From Brassica napus (taxonomy: Eukaryota > Streptophyta > Magnoliopsida > Brassicales > Brassicaceae), in contig NC_063444.1 of NCBI RefSeq assembly GCF_020379485.1, positions 1,436,652 through 1,500,651 on the forward strand: a DNA stretch of 64,000 nucleotides. The letters run 5' to 3'. Position numbers and translations under genes: made by a program. Below are positions 39,453 through 50,391 of the stretch, piece by piece. The notes under the pieces were generated by a model that searched no databases, had not been told where the DNA came from, and saw only the letters and a list, made by a program, of their open reading frames with translations. How positions within the stretch are numbered: position 1 is the first letter of the stretch; each line of letters begins with the position of its first letter.

Positions 39453-40296
39453 ATGGAGTATGTAGAAGCATTCCTCAGTGATTTCTCCGTCGATGACCTT
39501 CTTGACTTGTCTAACACGGACGCTTTCGTACGAGAGAAGTCGTCTTCTTCACCAAGAGAAGAAGAACGTGAGAAAGCTAACAGCTCTTCCGACCAAATCA
39601 CCCTTCTTTCACCTCTCGATGATATCTTATCTCTTCCCGGCTCTGGCCCTAAGCTCAACGTTCCAGTGAGTCCACTTGCGCACTATGTTTCCCTTTCCCC
39701 TGTTTTTCCTCTGTTTTACTCTGTTTTTGCTCTGTTTTTACTCTGTTTTTGCTCTGTTTTAAAATTATCTTCTTCTTTTTTATGTAAAGGTTGGTGATTT
39801 GGAAGACCTAGAGTGGCTATCAAATTTCGTGGATGATTCTTTTTCAGATTATCATGACTTTCCAGTGAATCCAGTTGCGTCGGTGGAGGTTCAAAGGCAG
39901 CACGTTCCGGTTAAACCCCGAAGCAAACGACGTCGTACTAATGGCCATCTATGGTCTCTGGAGTCACCGTACTCCTCCTTGTACACCGCTGTCTCCACCG
40001 AGAAGAAGAAGAGAGGGAGACCGAAGGCAGAGACGTCGTCCGGGGACGGTGTCCAGCAGCAGACGAGGCGGTGCTGCAGCCATTGTGGGGTCCAGAAAAC
40101 GCCTCAATGGAGGATGGGTCCGTTAGGTGCGAAGACGCTGTGTAATGCGTGTGGGGTCCGGTTTAAGTCGGGTCGGCTTTTACCCGAGTATAGACCCGCT
40201 TGTAGCCCGACGTTTTCGACTGAGATTCACTCTAACTCACACAGGAAAGTGTTGGAGCTGCGACTGACGAAAACGGCGGATCAGGGTCAGGGTTGA
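39453..40296 (+). CDS. GATA7: GATA-type zinc-finger transcription factor, GATA7-like
   Basis: Nuclear DNA-binding protein recognising GATA motifs. Two exons, 39453-39665 and 39790-40296, give 239 aa, almost the length of Arabidopsis GATA7. The N-terminal half is acidic ([20 protein letters not shown]), as in the GATA1-7 subfamily. A basic patch [10 protein letters not shown] follows, then the single GATA finger ([20 protein letters not shown] ... [20 protein letters not shown]), which has the CX2C-X18-CX2C spacing. The upstream in-frame ATG at 39369 was rejected because the A-rich leader and the family N-terminus MEYVEAFL favour 39453. The position fits At4g36240. The intron carries a CTCTGTTTTTG minisatellite. 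Confidence 0.94.
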
Positions 40297-40755
40297 CCCG
40301 TTGTAACCGAGGTTTTTAATTTAGTCTCATGTCAACGAATCATATGCATGATGTAATGTTATTAGATAGACTACACCAGTAAGTTATGATAATATAATCA
40401 GAGAGATCGTAGGTTGTTCCATATTCATGCGTTTGAGTTATCAAATACTTGACCGGGTTATGCTAGTGAAAGAATTGGGAACTCTTAAAAAAAATTATGA
40501 TAAATCAAACAAAGAAAGACAGAATAAGTAAGAACAAACAATGGGAAACATTATTATTTAGTTTTTTCAATCGAAGCACATAACATACAAACAAATGTAA
40601 CAACGGAGCTAATTGTTGTGTTGTTCTTAAGCCGTTGAAAAGTACAAAACAAATAAAAAAGGGGTTACAAAACAGTGGAATTATTGTGTATGTAGAAGTG
40701 ATGAAAAAGCATGGCTAAAAGGCATATCATAGCTCTTAGGGTATGTCTGATTTAA
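40297..40755. other. Convergent intergenic region between GATA7 and the glycine-rich gene
   Basis: 459 bp that should hold both 3' UTRs. Nothing else is recognised. Confidence 0.4.
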
Positions 40756-41550
40756 CTATGACTTCCCTTTGTTTTTTTTAGCACAACCGGGATACCAACA
40801 ACGACCGCCGTTTCCGCCGTGTCCATCACCTCCCCATCCCCATCCAAAGCCCCATCCTCCGCCCTTCCCATCACTTCCGCCTACTCCTACCCAACCTCCT
40901 CCACGACCTCCGCCACCTCCACCTCCTCCTCCCCCACCTCCGCCACGAAATCCTCCACCACCACCTCCACCACCACCTCCACCACCACCACCACCTCCAC
41001 CACCACCACCACCGCCGCCTCCTCCTCCACCGCCACCACCACTGCCTCCTCCTCCACCACCACCACCTCCTCCTCCACCACCGCCTCCTCCACCACCACC
41101 TCCTTCACGACCACCACCCCAGCCACGGCCGGAGCCATTTCCGCTACCTCTGCCTCCGCCTCCGCCTCCACCTCCACCTCCGCCACCACTATTTCTTTTT
41201 TTCTTTTTGTGGGAATTTTCTTCTCTGGCTCCACCATCACCTCCTCCACCCCCACCACCTCCTACTCCACCACCTCGTGGCTCACATTTTCGACTCTTGT
41301 TTGCATGACAATTTTCACCAACTAAGTCATTTTCAAACCCAACGGTCGAAACATTCGTATAAAAGTTCTTAGAATCCAAAACGCTTGAAGACGTAGTACC
41401 ACTCATAGACCTACTCTCACTTCCATCTCTCTCCTTTAAGTCTCGTAACCCATTAACATTGTTTGAGCTCAGCAACAACACAACAGAAGCAATACCAAAC
41501 AATAAAAACACCATGTTTGATGATGGTCTCTCTCTTATTACACTCTCCAT
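40756..41550 (-). CDS. Glycine-rich secreted or membrane-anchored protein (At4g36230-like)
   Basis: Single-exon gene of 264 aa. MESVIRERPSS is followed by a hydrophobic segment (NMVFLLFGIASVVLLLSS) that should act as signal peptide or anchor. A non-repetitive stretch with KNFYTNVSTVGFENDLV follows, then a basic KKKKR cluster. After that comes a very long glycine tract (about residues 117-215), interrupted by single Arg, Ser or Phe, and a C-terminal tail rich in Gly and Trp with CWYPGCAKKNKGKS. Glycine-rich proteins of this type are usually wall components; the function here is unknown. The start at 41550 is preferred to the in-frame ATG at 41577, because a TATA box at 41614-41622 would leave almost no leader for the latter. 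Synteny suggests At4g36230. Confidence 0.8.
   Translation of the reverse strand: MESVIRERPSSNMVFLLFGIASVVLLLSSNNVNGLRDLKERDGSESRSMSGTTSSSVLDSKNFYTNVSTVGFENDLVGENCHANKSRKCEPRGGGVGGGGGGGGDGGAREENSHKKKKRNSGGGGGGGGGGGGRGSGNGSGRGWGGGREGGGGGGGGGGGGGGGGGGGGSGGGGGGGGGGGGGGGGGGGGGGGGGGGGGGFRGGGGGGGGGGGGGRGGGWVGVGGSDGKGGGWGFGWGWGGDGHGGNGGRCWYPGCAKKNKGKS
40920..41190. repeat. Trinucleotide-like repeat coding for poly-glycine
   Basis: Dense CCNCCN units on the plus strand (GGN codons on the minus strand) form an imperfect microsatellite inside the glycine-rich gene. The opposite strand reads as poly-proline, which is an artefact. Confidence 0.9.
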
Positions 41551-41613
41551 TTTAACTATCAGTATATAACAAAACATCGAACTATATTGACTTCTAACTC
41601 CCTCCTTCCTCTC

Positions 41614-41622
41614 CTTTTTATA
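41614..41622 (-). promoter_or_regulatory. TATA box of the glycine-rich gene
   Basis: The minus strand reads TATAAAAAG, 64 bases before the preferred ATG at 41550; transcription would begin near 41585. Confidence 0.55.
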
Positions 41623-41997
41623 CTATGTTCTCTCCACTCTTAACCATTAGTCCTAAGCAATTAATTTAACTAATCTCATGCACATGCATCTCCCATAGGG
41701 AACCTACCACTTTTTATTTCCTTTTAATTTGTTCTCAGTTTATCTATCTATCATAGAGTGACCAAACTATAAAAAAAATGCTTCACGCGCAAGATGGTCC
41801 AACGATCTATAATACTCGATCAAGGCTAGAAAACTTCCTTTTTCCCTGCAAAAAAAAAACGTTTCTATTTGAATATATAAGGAAACGTAGTTAACCGCGG
41901 GCTTGTTCTAATCCACGACCTTTTGCATTAATATAGATAGATAACTGTCATTGGGTACGTATAGGAGTTCATTGCAAATGCATGTGGGTTTAGCATA

Positions 41998-42041
<44 letters not shown>

Positions 42042-45000
42042 TGTTATCAGCAACATGACACATCAATAAACAGAAATCAAGAGCATATGATAAAATCGTA
42101 GGTAATGTGGGCACTAAAAGGGTATTGTCTAACGTACCCTACACGTAATAAGTTTTATTTATATAGGGATGGCGTCTTTTTTTTTTTTTTTTTTTTTTTG
42201 ATGGCGTCTCTTTTTGGTTTACGCTATTTCCAATTTTGATAATTCCTTCACACGAAGACGCTTTGTTGTGGTGTTGGTTGGATCTAAATAGACGTAAGTA
42301 ATATACTTTTCTTTTAGGAGTACCAAAATGTTACATTGCGTAGTCATTTTCATAATCTCAAAAAAAGACCGAATCAAAATAACTATTCAACCTAAATAAA
42401 AATATATACATATATCACAATCACTAGAAGACAATACGATATTTTTCCAGTTTACTAGAATGGATATATCCTATTTGAATTAAGGATACGAGTTTTTAGT
42501 TCTGTTCAGATAAGTGTTGTTGCTAGAGGCCAGGGGTTTGATTCCTGATCGCTAGTGAGAGATCTGAAGGTATTACAATAAACTCTGTTATTTGGTCGTA
42601 GTCTTATTCTTTATGGGCCAATAATATTAGGTCCACGTATTTACTGGGTTATTCTCTTTGGGCCGATATATTTGACAGAGTAGTTTTCTGAGCTACTGAT
42701 TTCATCCATCCAGTTATCCGAAGAGAATTGGATAAAATAGTATTAAAAATACATATATGAGGAATGAGGATCAAATATTTGTCTCATTAAAAGGAGACTG
42801 TAATGAAAATAAATGTGAAGAGTTGAAAATATATCCAGACGAAAACTCTCTAATTGATGAAATTTGACCAGAAAAATGATGGAGACGCGTGAAGCGACGG
42901 AATTCACAAGCGCACCGAGACGTAAATGATAGGCCCAAATCCATATTCCATTATGTTAAATTATTTTAAAATGGATAATGACTGTGATTACGTATTTGTA
43001 TAATTAATGGTAATTAATTATGTAAAGATGACGGTATGACGACGTAAATAGCGAGCATAATTGGATTTGTTATTACTCCTTCCGTTTCATATTAAGTGTC
43101 ATTTAGAGAATTTTTTTCGTTACAAAATAAGTGTTATTTTCGATTTTCAATGCAAAATTTATTAATTTTATGCAAAATTTATTTTTTTATTGGTTCAAAT
43201 ATGGTTAAGTGTATAGTGTTTTTTTATAGGAAATATACAAAAATAATTGTTTCGTTAATACTTTTGGCTCACAATCGAAATTAGTCATTCCTAGTCCAAT
43301 ACGGTTGGAATTCCGAGTAAAACCAAATTATGTATATAAATTAAGTATTATTATATGGTTTAAAACGGTCTAATCTAGGCGGTGAAAGTCAGATGAAACG
43401 TACCTCTTAACATCGGCGGATATACACGTCTATTTAGTAAATTAGGCAACGAGAAATAAACATATTGTGACAAGCAGGAGAACCTAAGGTTGATACGAGT
43501 TATGTTTTCTATATAAACTTGAAAGTGCATAAGTACATGTAAAATTTCGTGATTCATATCTTTATGATATTATTGTGAATCAATGAAAATGGCTAGGTAC
43601 GTTCTAATATTTTTGGTTAAATAAACCGTATACTAGTTGGCATATGATATACAGTCTTTTTTGTGACGATGTCACTTAATGTTTAAATTGCAATTAGCTA
43701 TGTCATCTAATCTATTAAGAACTCTGATACAACGTAATTATCTGGTATAACGTAATTATCTGGTATATCTTAGGATTCTAGTGGCAACTGGAAGAATAGT
43801 AAATATGAAAACCAAAGAATAATGTGGACTGAAATTGGTTTGCTTTGAATTTTCTGTAGTATTTAAATTAGAATAATAAAACAGTTGAAAAATATACCTA
43901 CCAATCGAGACATGATTTTTTCTTAGTTATCTTTTCTAGAAAGATTGGTTAATGCCGGAGAACGAGTGGTTACATAACTTACCGACCACTGCGTGTGCTT
44001 AATTAACTCAACCAAAAGAAATTTTAAACGAGGAGAATATGTTTAAAATGAAAAAACTTATACACGGTAGAGGTGCATGTTAAAGTGAGACTATATACGA
44101 AATATTTTTAAATTCTAACGTTACTTTACACGAAAAGAAATTGTTTCTTGTTGAAAAGTTTGATGGTCTTAGATAGACAAAAGTTCTGTGCATTTTTATA
44201 ACCTTCTTTAGTGAAGACTAAAACATGTGTTTGATTAAGTAACATAAGTGTTTTTCTTTTAGATACAGAAGATATTAGGAAATGCTCGAGTAAGAGAAAA
44301 ATTAACTCTAACTAGTTTAGCGCCATTTTCTTTCCCCATTAGCAAAAATTAGGTTTTTAAAAACAGTGTTTAGATTAATAGTATATTTCAGTCACTAAGT
44401 TAAATATGAAAATGAAGTTGGTAAGAACAGACACAAAAAAGACATGAAGTTGGTAAGGTCAGACTATTAAGAGAAAGAATATATTATTCGATTTAATTAG
44501 GTATATTAATTACTACAAAATACACAATGCTTATTGATCTTATCCAGCTAACTAGAAACGCGATATCAATATCAATGTCAACATGGTCCCACGTTTGATC
44601 ATATTCAACCGAGCAGTAAACTAAAAACGTGGCTACATAAAATAATGTTTAAATTGTGCTAAACAGATTTTACCGCTGTCGTACAGGTGTAACGCTTTCA
44701 TTGTTACTAATACAAAAGCAATGCAGAATGGTTTACTGCAAAAGTTACACTCAGCTTTTCTGTATTGTTTTCATTTACTTCTACAGTTTTTCATTATCAC
44801 TAACCCAAACAGACAATGTTATTAAGAACGTTACACTCAACTTTGTTCCTTTGAGAGGAACGTTACACTCAACTTTGTTCCTTTGAGAGAAACGTTACAC
44901 TCAGTGTTCTTGTATTTACTTTTACAGCTTGTAATTATTCGCTAGCTACTCTTTCTTACCGTAACAGGAAGCGTTACTAAAAACAACTTTGTTACCTTTG

Positions 45001-45542
45001 AGCAAACGTTACACTTAGCAATATTCTTGTATTTACCTTTTCAGCTTGTAATTATTCACTAATTACTCTTTCTTACCGTTACCGAAAGTGTTATTAAAAA
45101 CATTACACCCAACTTTGTTGCCTTCGAGAGCCCGTCTTCGAAAATGTCAATCTCGTATACTATTATCACCTGAAGCCATACAATTAATTACAAATCTTTT
45201 CCTTTTCCACCCAAATAGCCATATCAGTCCTGATTGTTTCAAATATTTATGCGTTCAGTAGTAAAAAAACTCATAAATTTTTTTGTATGCACATTTTCTG
45301 TTCCAAACACCAAACGTAAAGTCTCGAAGAATATTTTTAATATACGGATTTGTAATATATCTTTTAATTTGTATGCCAAAGAACCTTACCTACCTGGCTA
45401 CCTGACAAAAGTAAGGGAACCTTGTTAGTCTATCAGTCTATTTCTAAGATTTTGAGCTCTTAATTAATAGTCGGAGTTGTCAACACACTGCTTGTGGTAA
45501 TGTCTAAGCTTTATTAATAGACCTTGTGGATATTTTAACTAA
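41623..45542. other. Gene-free AT-rich region with simple repeats
   Basis: Contains an (AT)n microsatellite (about 42001-42037) and a 21-base poly(T) (about 42178-42199) flanked by a GATGGCGTCT direct repeat. One end of a CTCCTTCCGTTTCAT-type MITE is at about 43077 with no matching second end. A degenerate tandem array lies at about 44829-45120. No gene is recognised. Confidence 0.4.
44829..45120. repeat. Degenerate tandem repeat array
   Basis: Units containing CGTTACACTCAACTTTGTT and CCTTTGAGAG recur with a 35-bp period at 44829-44900. They are followed by longer units sharing CAGCTTGTAATTATTC and ACTCTTTCTTACCGT (about 44925-45085). Non-coding. Confidence 0.75.
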
Positions 45543-45544
45543 TA

Positions 45545-45803
45545 CTCCTTCCGTTTTTTTATATAAGTCGTTTTAAAGAAATTTTTATGTTCCAAATTAT
45601 ATAACGTTTTGGGTTTTCTATGTAAAATTTATTAACACTTAATGTTATATGATCAATGATAATATATCTTCTATTTTATTATTGGTTGATTTGTGGTTAT
45701 ATAAATAATTAATGATGTTTTTGTTTAGAAAATATAAAAAATTAATGATTTCTTAATCTATGTGCACAATTTTAAAACGACTTATATTAAAAAACGGAGG
45801 GAG
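45545..45803. mobile_element. Stowaway-like MITE
   Basis: Inverted ends CTCCTTCCGTTTTTTTATATAAGTCGTTTTAAA and TTTTAAAACGACTTATATTAAAAAACGGAGGGAG, flanked by TA (45543-45544 and 45804-45805). 259 bp, non-coding. Confidence 0.88.
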
Positions 45804-45805
45804 TA

Positions 45806-47321
45806 TGTTTTTTTGCTTAAGATATCTTTACTAATGTTCGAAAGTAGAAAAACTACAATTATTTAAATTCGGTAATTCTTATACTTAATTGTTTTAATTA
45901 TTACTGGCGCGCGGGTATGAATTTTCAGTTTTTAATTATTTATTTTATTAAATAATGTATTTGTAATATTCGTTCATATTATATTCATTAAGTAAATATT
46001 TTTTTTCATCTTAAACTATCTATTTTTTTACGAATGTGTGATATCATATTAAAAAAAATGAGTATAGAGTTAATTAGATAATTTTAAAAACATAAATTTT
46101 TATTTCGTGTGCGATATCATATAAATAATGATCCGTCCAGTTAACAAAATTCATGATTATTTTATGTGTAATTTTTTTTATTTTGACCATTTCCTTAAAA
46201 CTATATTAAATTTTACATATTTTAATTAGAATATTTTTAATACCTTTACCTTTTTATTTGAAATGCAACTCAATATTTTTCTAACAATTATAACAAAATA
46301 TTTAAAAAATATTTTTAGAATTTGTTTGAAAGATATGAAAATTACATTTTAAATTAAAATTATCCTAAAATATGATAAGTTTTGATGTAAACGAAAACTC
46401 AGATTATGTCAAAAATAATGATATTCAATGACAATAACAATTTTAATTGATTATTTTTTAAAAATATATTTACAAAAATATTTTTTGAAAGAAAATTCAT
46501 TTATCTTTCAAATATAAAATGAAAATATTATAATTAAATAATAAAAAATATAAATAAAAACCATAAATTTAGCAAATGACAACTGAGTTATATTATGCTA
46601 AAAAATTTTTTCTAACAATTTATCAAATGACAAATGAGTTATGAGTAAATAATACCATATAATTTTTAAAAACATAGTCATTCTTAAATATTTTTTGAAT
46701 AAATAATTATTTTTAAATTTAAGCAACTGAAAATAATATCCGTACAATTGTGTGAGTCAAAATCTAGTTTTATTGATGCATGTTATATATTAGTGATGTA
46801 TGTTTTAGGTAACATTTTAATGATGCACGTTTTTAAACATCTCAATTATTAAAATTATGCACGTAAGGATAACTCATGAGTTTTTTTGGTTGATTAAATA
46901 ACATTATGTCCAAATTTATTTAAGAATATTCCATTAAGGTAACTGAAAAAGACAAACAATAAAATAGGAAGTTTAAATTCATTTAAGCATATTTCATTAA
47001 TGTAACTGAAAAGACAAGTAATAAATTATGCAGTTTTATTCGTTTTAGGATATTTCATAAATGCAACTAAAAAAGACAAGAAAAAAAAAGAGTTTAATTA
47101 ATGAAGTAAGAACATTTTCAAATGGATACTTCTCTTTTAATAATATAGATGTTATTGAGGGAATAATATATTTATACCACCAATTTATTCTAGGTAAACC
47201 AAGTAGTCATTAATATCAACAACTATTTTTATAGTCTCACCCTTTCCCTAATTAAAATCCACTAAGTACCAATAGCGATTCATTATATTTCTATAAATGC
47301 AAGAATATCCATTAAAATCCG
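45806..47321. other. Gene-free region with Helitron-like termini
   Basis: A plus-strand Helitron 3' end may lie at 46767: an imperfect hairpin CCGTACAATTGTGTGAG, then TCAAAATCTAG followed by T. A minus-strand Helitron 5' end fits at 47149, where the minus strand reads A then TCTATATTATTAAAAGAGAAGT. GC-rich GGCGCGCGGGT at about 45906-45916 could be the decayed other end of the latter. Boundaries are too uncertain for single calls. Confidence 0.35.
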
Positions 47322-47521
47322 CACTACAAGAAAACAGCGGCATACTGAGGGAAAAAATCGTCGGTATGTCGTCGGAATAGAATTTCCGACGGAATTCCGA
47401 GGAAATGAATTTCCTCGGAATATTCCGAGGACTTTTTTTGTCGGAAATTCCTCGGAATATTCCGAGGAATATGTCGTCGGAATATTCCGAGGGATACACT
47501 TCCTCGGAATATTTCCAAAAT

Positions 47522-48200
47522 TAAAAAAAAAATTATAAATTTATTTTTTTAAATTGAAATTCAAAAATATAAAATTAAAATTGAAATAGAAAACATATTT
47601 AAAATACAAAAAATAATAAAATAGTTTTTATAAATAAAAAAATGTTTTATAAATACAAAATTAGTTTTAATAAATATAAATATTTTTATAAATATGAAAT
47701 CATCTTTTTATAAATACAAAATAGTTTTTATCAATACAAAAAATAATAAAATAGTGTTTATAAATAAAAAAATGTTTTATAAATACAAAATTAGTTTTAA
47801 TAAATATAAATATTTTTATAGATATGAAATCATCTTTTTATAAATACAAAATAGTATTTATAAATACAAAAAATAATAAAATAATGTTTATAAATCAAAA
47901 AATGTTTTATAAATACAAAATTAATTTTAAAATATGAAATCATCTTTTATAAATCCAAAAAACGAATTTATATACAAAGAACGTTTTGTATATTTAAAAA
48001 TAGTTTTTATAAATACAAAAAAAAAAATAGTGTTTATAAATCAAAAAAATGTTTTATAAATACAAAATTAGTTTTAATAAATATAAATATTTTTATAAAT
48101 ATGAAATCATCTTTTATAAATCCAAAAATCGAATTTATATACAAAAACGTTATGTAAAATCGAATTTATATAAACGTTTTGTAAATACAAAAATAATAAA
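47522..48200. repeat. AT-rich tandem repeats inside the CACTA element
   Basis: Repeated blocks of roughly 115-130 bp share AATGTTTTATAAATACAAAA and ATATGAAATCATCTTTT, with increasing divergence. Non-coding. Confidence 0.75.
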
Positions 48201-48752
48201 CAATTTATAAAAAAAGTTCTAAATCAATTCAACACAACCAAATCACAATTCTAAACCTATTACACAACAAATCACAATCCTACCCAATCACCCTAACAAA
48301 AATCTATCAAAAATTTCTAAAATCATCAAATCTACTTAAAAACCTAACAAATAGGACCTAAGAGAATGGGATAAGGTCCTTACATGATTTGTAAAGGAAT
48401 GGAAAGGATTCGCCGGAGAGATCGTCGCGAGGGAAGGTGGAGAACGCCGGAAGGAGAGAGAGATCGCCGGAGAGGAAGAAGAGAGAAATGGGGAAGAAGA
48501 GAGAAATGGGGAAGAAGATGCGGTTCGAGTTTATAAAACCTTGGGTCAGACGGATATTTTCCGTCGGAATTCCCTCAGTATTTTCAATTTCAATTTTCGC
48601 GAAATATTTGGCGGCTTGTTTGCCCGGTTAAATGAAAATATTCCGAGGAAATTCCGACGGCCACTTAAATATCCGTCGGAATTTCCTCGGAATATTTTCA
48701 TTAATTCGAGGAAAAAGAATATCATGTGCATGTATTTCTATTAATTTATATT

Positions 48753-49369
48753 GTTCCTCGGAATTTCCTCGGAATATTCCGAGGAAATTCTGAGGAACTA
48801 GTGTTTGGGGTTTCAAAATCTCGAATGTTTTTTTATAAACGGATCGATCGATGTATTTATGTCCAAAAACGCATCGATCGATCACTAAGATGGACCAAAG
48901 CGTAACAATGTGATCGATCGATGAGATTATCCCATCGATCGATCAAGGATATCAAGTGTTCCTCGGAATTTCCTCGGAATATTCCGAGGAAATTCTGAGG
49001 AACTAGTGTTTGGGGTTTCAAAATCTCGAATGTTTTTTTATAAACGGATCGATCGATGTATTTATGTCCAAAAACGCATCGATCGATCACTAAGATGGAC
49101 CAAAGCGTAACAATGTGATCGATCGATGAGATTATCCCATCGATCAATCAAGGATATCAAGTGTTCCTCGGAATTTCCTCGGAATATTCCGAGGAAATTT
49201 TGAGGAACTAGTGTTTGGGGTTTCAAAATCTCGAATGTTTTTTTATAAACGGATCGATCGATGTAGTTATGTCCAAAAACGCATCGATCGATCACTAAGA
49301 TGGACCAAAGCGTAACAATGTGATCGATCGATGGGTATATGTCCAAAAACGCATCGATCGATCACTAGT
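48753..49369. repeat. Three-copy 205-bp tandem array inside the CACTA element
   Basis: Units start at 48753, 48958 and 49163 (GTTCCTCGGAATTTCCTCGG), spaced exactly 205 bp. Each contains a CCTCGGAATATTCCGAGG palindrome, AACTAGTGTTTGGGG, and several GATCGATC motifs. Copies 1 and 2 are almost identical; copy 3 diverges at its end. Confidence 0.93.
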
Positions 49370-49598
49370 TCGTCGGAATTTCCTCGGAATATTCCGACGG
49401 ATTGATGTTTCCTCGGAATTCCGTCGGTATATTCCGAGGAAATTTCGAGGAAACCCAAATTTTGGGTTTCCTCGGAATTTCCTCGGAAATTCCTCGGGAA
49501 ATTCCGAGGATTTCATTTTCCGTCGGAATGTCCGTCAGAATACCGATGTTTTCTTGTAGTGCCGTCTGTATATTATTTATTTCCATATTAAACAAAAA

Positions 49599-50391
49599 TC
49601 TTATATATTAAAACAAAAGTCACAATCTGGATTCATGTGTGATTTTTTTAAAATATAGATCCAATGAACCTATTCCTAGAAAGTCATATTACATTTAATC
49701 TATAATCTTATCATTTAAATTTTGGATCTACCAGAAACTTTTATTGGACTATCAATAGTTAGATTTAAACAGTGGATGATCTATTGGATTTATAAATAAT
49801 ATAATTAAATAGATATAATTTAATGTTGTAATATTATACCTCTATATGTTAAATATTTAAATATTTGTCTATGTTATTTTTTAAAATTATAAAAATCTTT
49901 TTTTAAAATAATAAAAATCATATTATCTAACAATGATTAATCTTTACTACCTTAAACCAATGAAAACAAATTTTAAACTATATAGTTTATTTTAAAAATT
50001 AAACAAAAACTAAATGTTTAATTATTTACTCGATAATATAAATCTATGAAGAGAAAAGTTTAATTTCTTAAAAACTTTCTAAATTTGTGAAATGTTACAA
50101 TATCTTTGAATATGACAATAAAATAATATTTTACTAATCTTTATATATATAGTTACGATTTTAATAATGAAATAATAATCCGAAAATATATATATATAAG
50201 AAGATTCAAATACATGTGAAAGTTTGAAACAATCTATTCAATGAAAAAAAAATACTGTAAACTTATTATGTTTTAAAAATTGATAGACACATATATATTA
50301 TAATATATATCAATTTAGAATTGAAAACAAAATATTTATATAAAAATAAATGAAAACAAAAACCCGCGCGGTTTAGCGGATCGAGATCTAA
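49599..50391 (+). mobile_element. Non-autonomous Helitron A (ATREP-like)
   Basis: The 5' end is TCTTATATATTAAAACAAAAGTC, preceded by A. The 3' end is a GC hairpin region (ACCCGCGCGGTTTAGCGGAT) followed by GATCTAA, matching CTRR. The next base begins the following Helitron. 793 bp, AT-rich, no helicase. Confidence 0.82.

Larger units (their letters stand above)
47322..49561. mobile_element. Non-autonomous CACTA (En/Spm-type) DNA transposon, complete ends
   Basis: Begins CACTACAAGAAAACAGCGG and ends CCGATGTTTTCTTGTAGTG, perfect inverted CACTACAAGAAAAC ends. The 3-bp target CCG is present on both sides (47319-47321 and 49562-49564), as expected for CACTA elements. Subterminal zones are packed with CCTCGGAATATTCCGAGG palindromes. 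The interior has AT-rich repeats (47522-48200), a promoter-like GC-rich patch (48390-48545) and a 205-bp tandem array. No transposase reading frame is present, so it would need help in trans. Confidence 0.95.

Noticed and set aside
40769..41325. Long plus-strand open frames encoding poly-Pro or poly-Ser/Thr
   Set aside because: They are the complement of the GGN codons of the glycine-rich gene on the minus strand, which has a start, a leader and a TATA box.
43076..43300. Further CTCCTTCCGTTT MITE
   Set aside because: Only one terminal sequence is visible; without a matching second end or TA duplication I do not call an element.
47248..49611. Several open frames with Ile/Pro/Arg repeats on both strands
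   Set aside because: They are translations of the CCTCGGAATATTCCGAGG palindromes and 205-bp units of the CACTA element.
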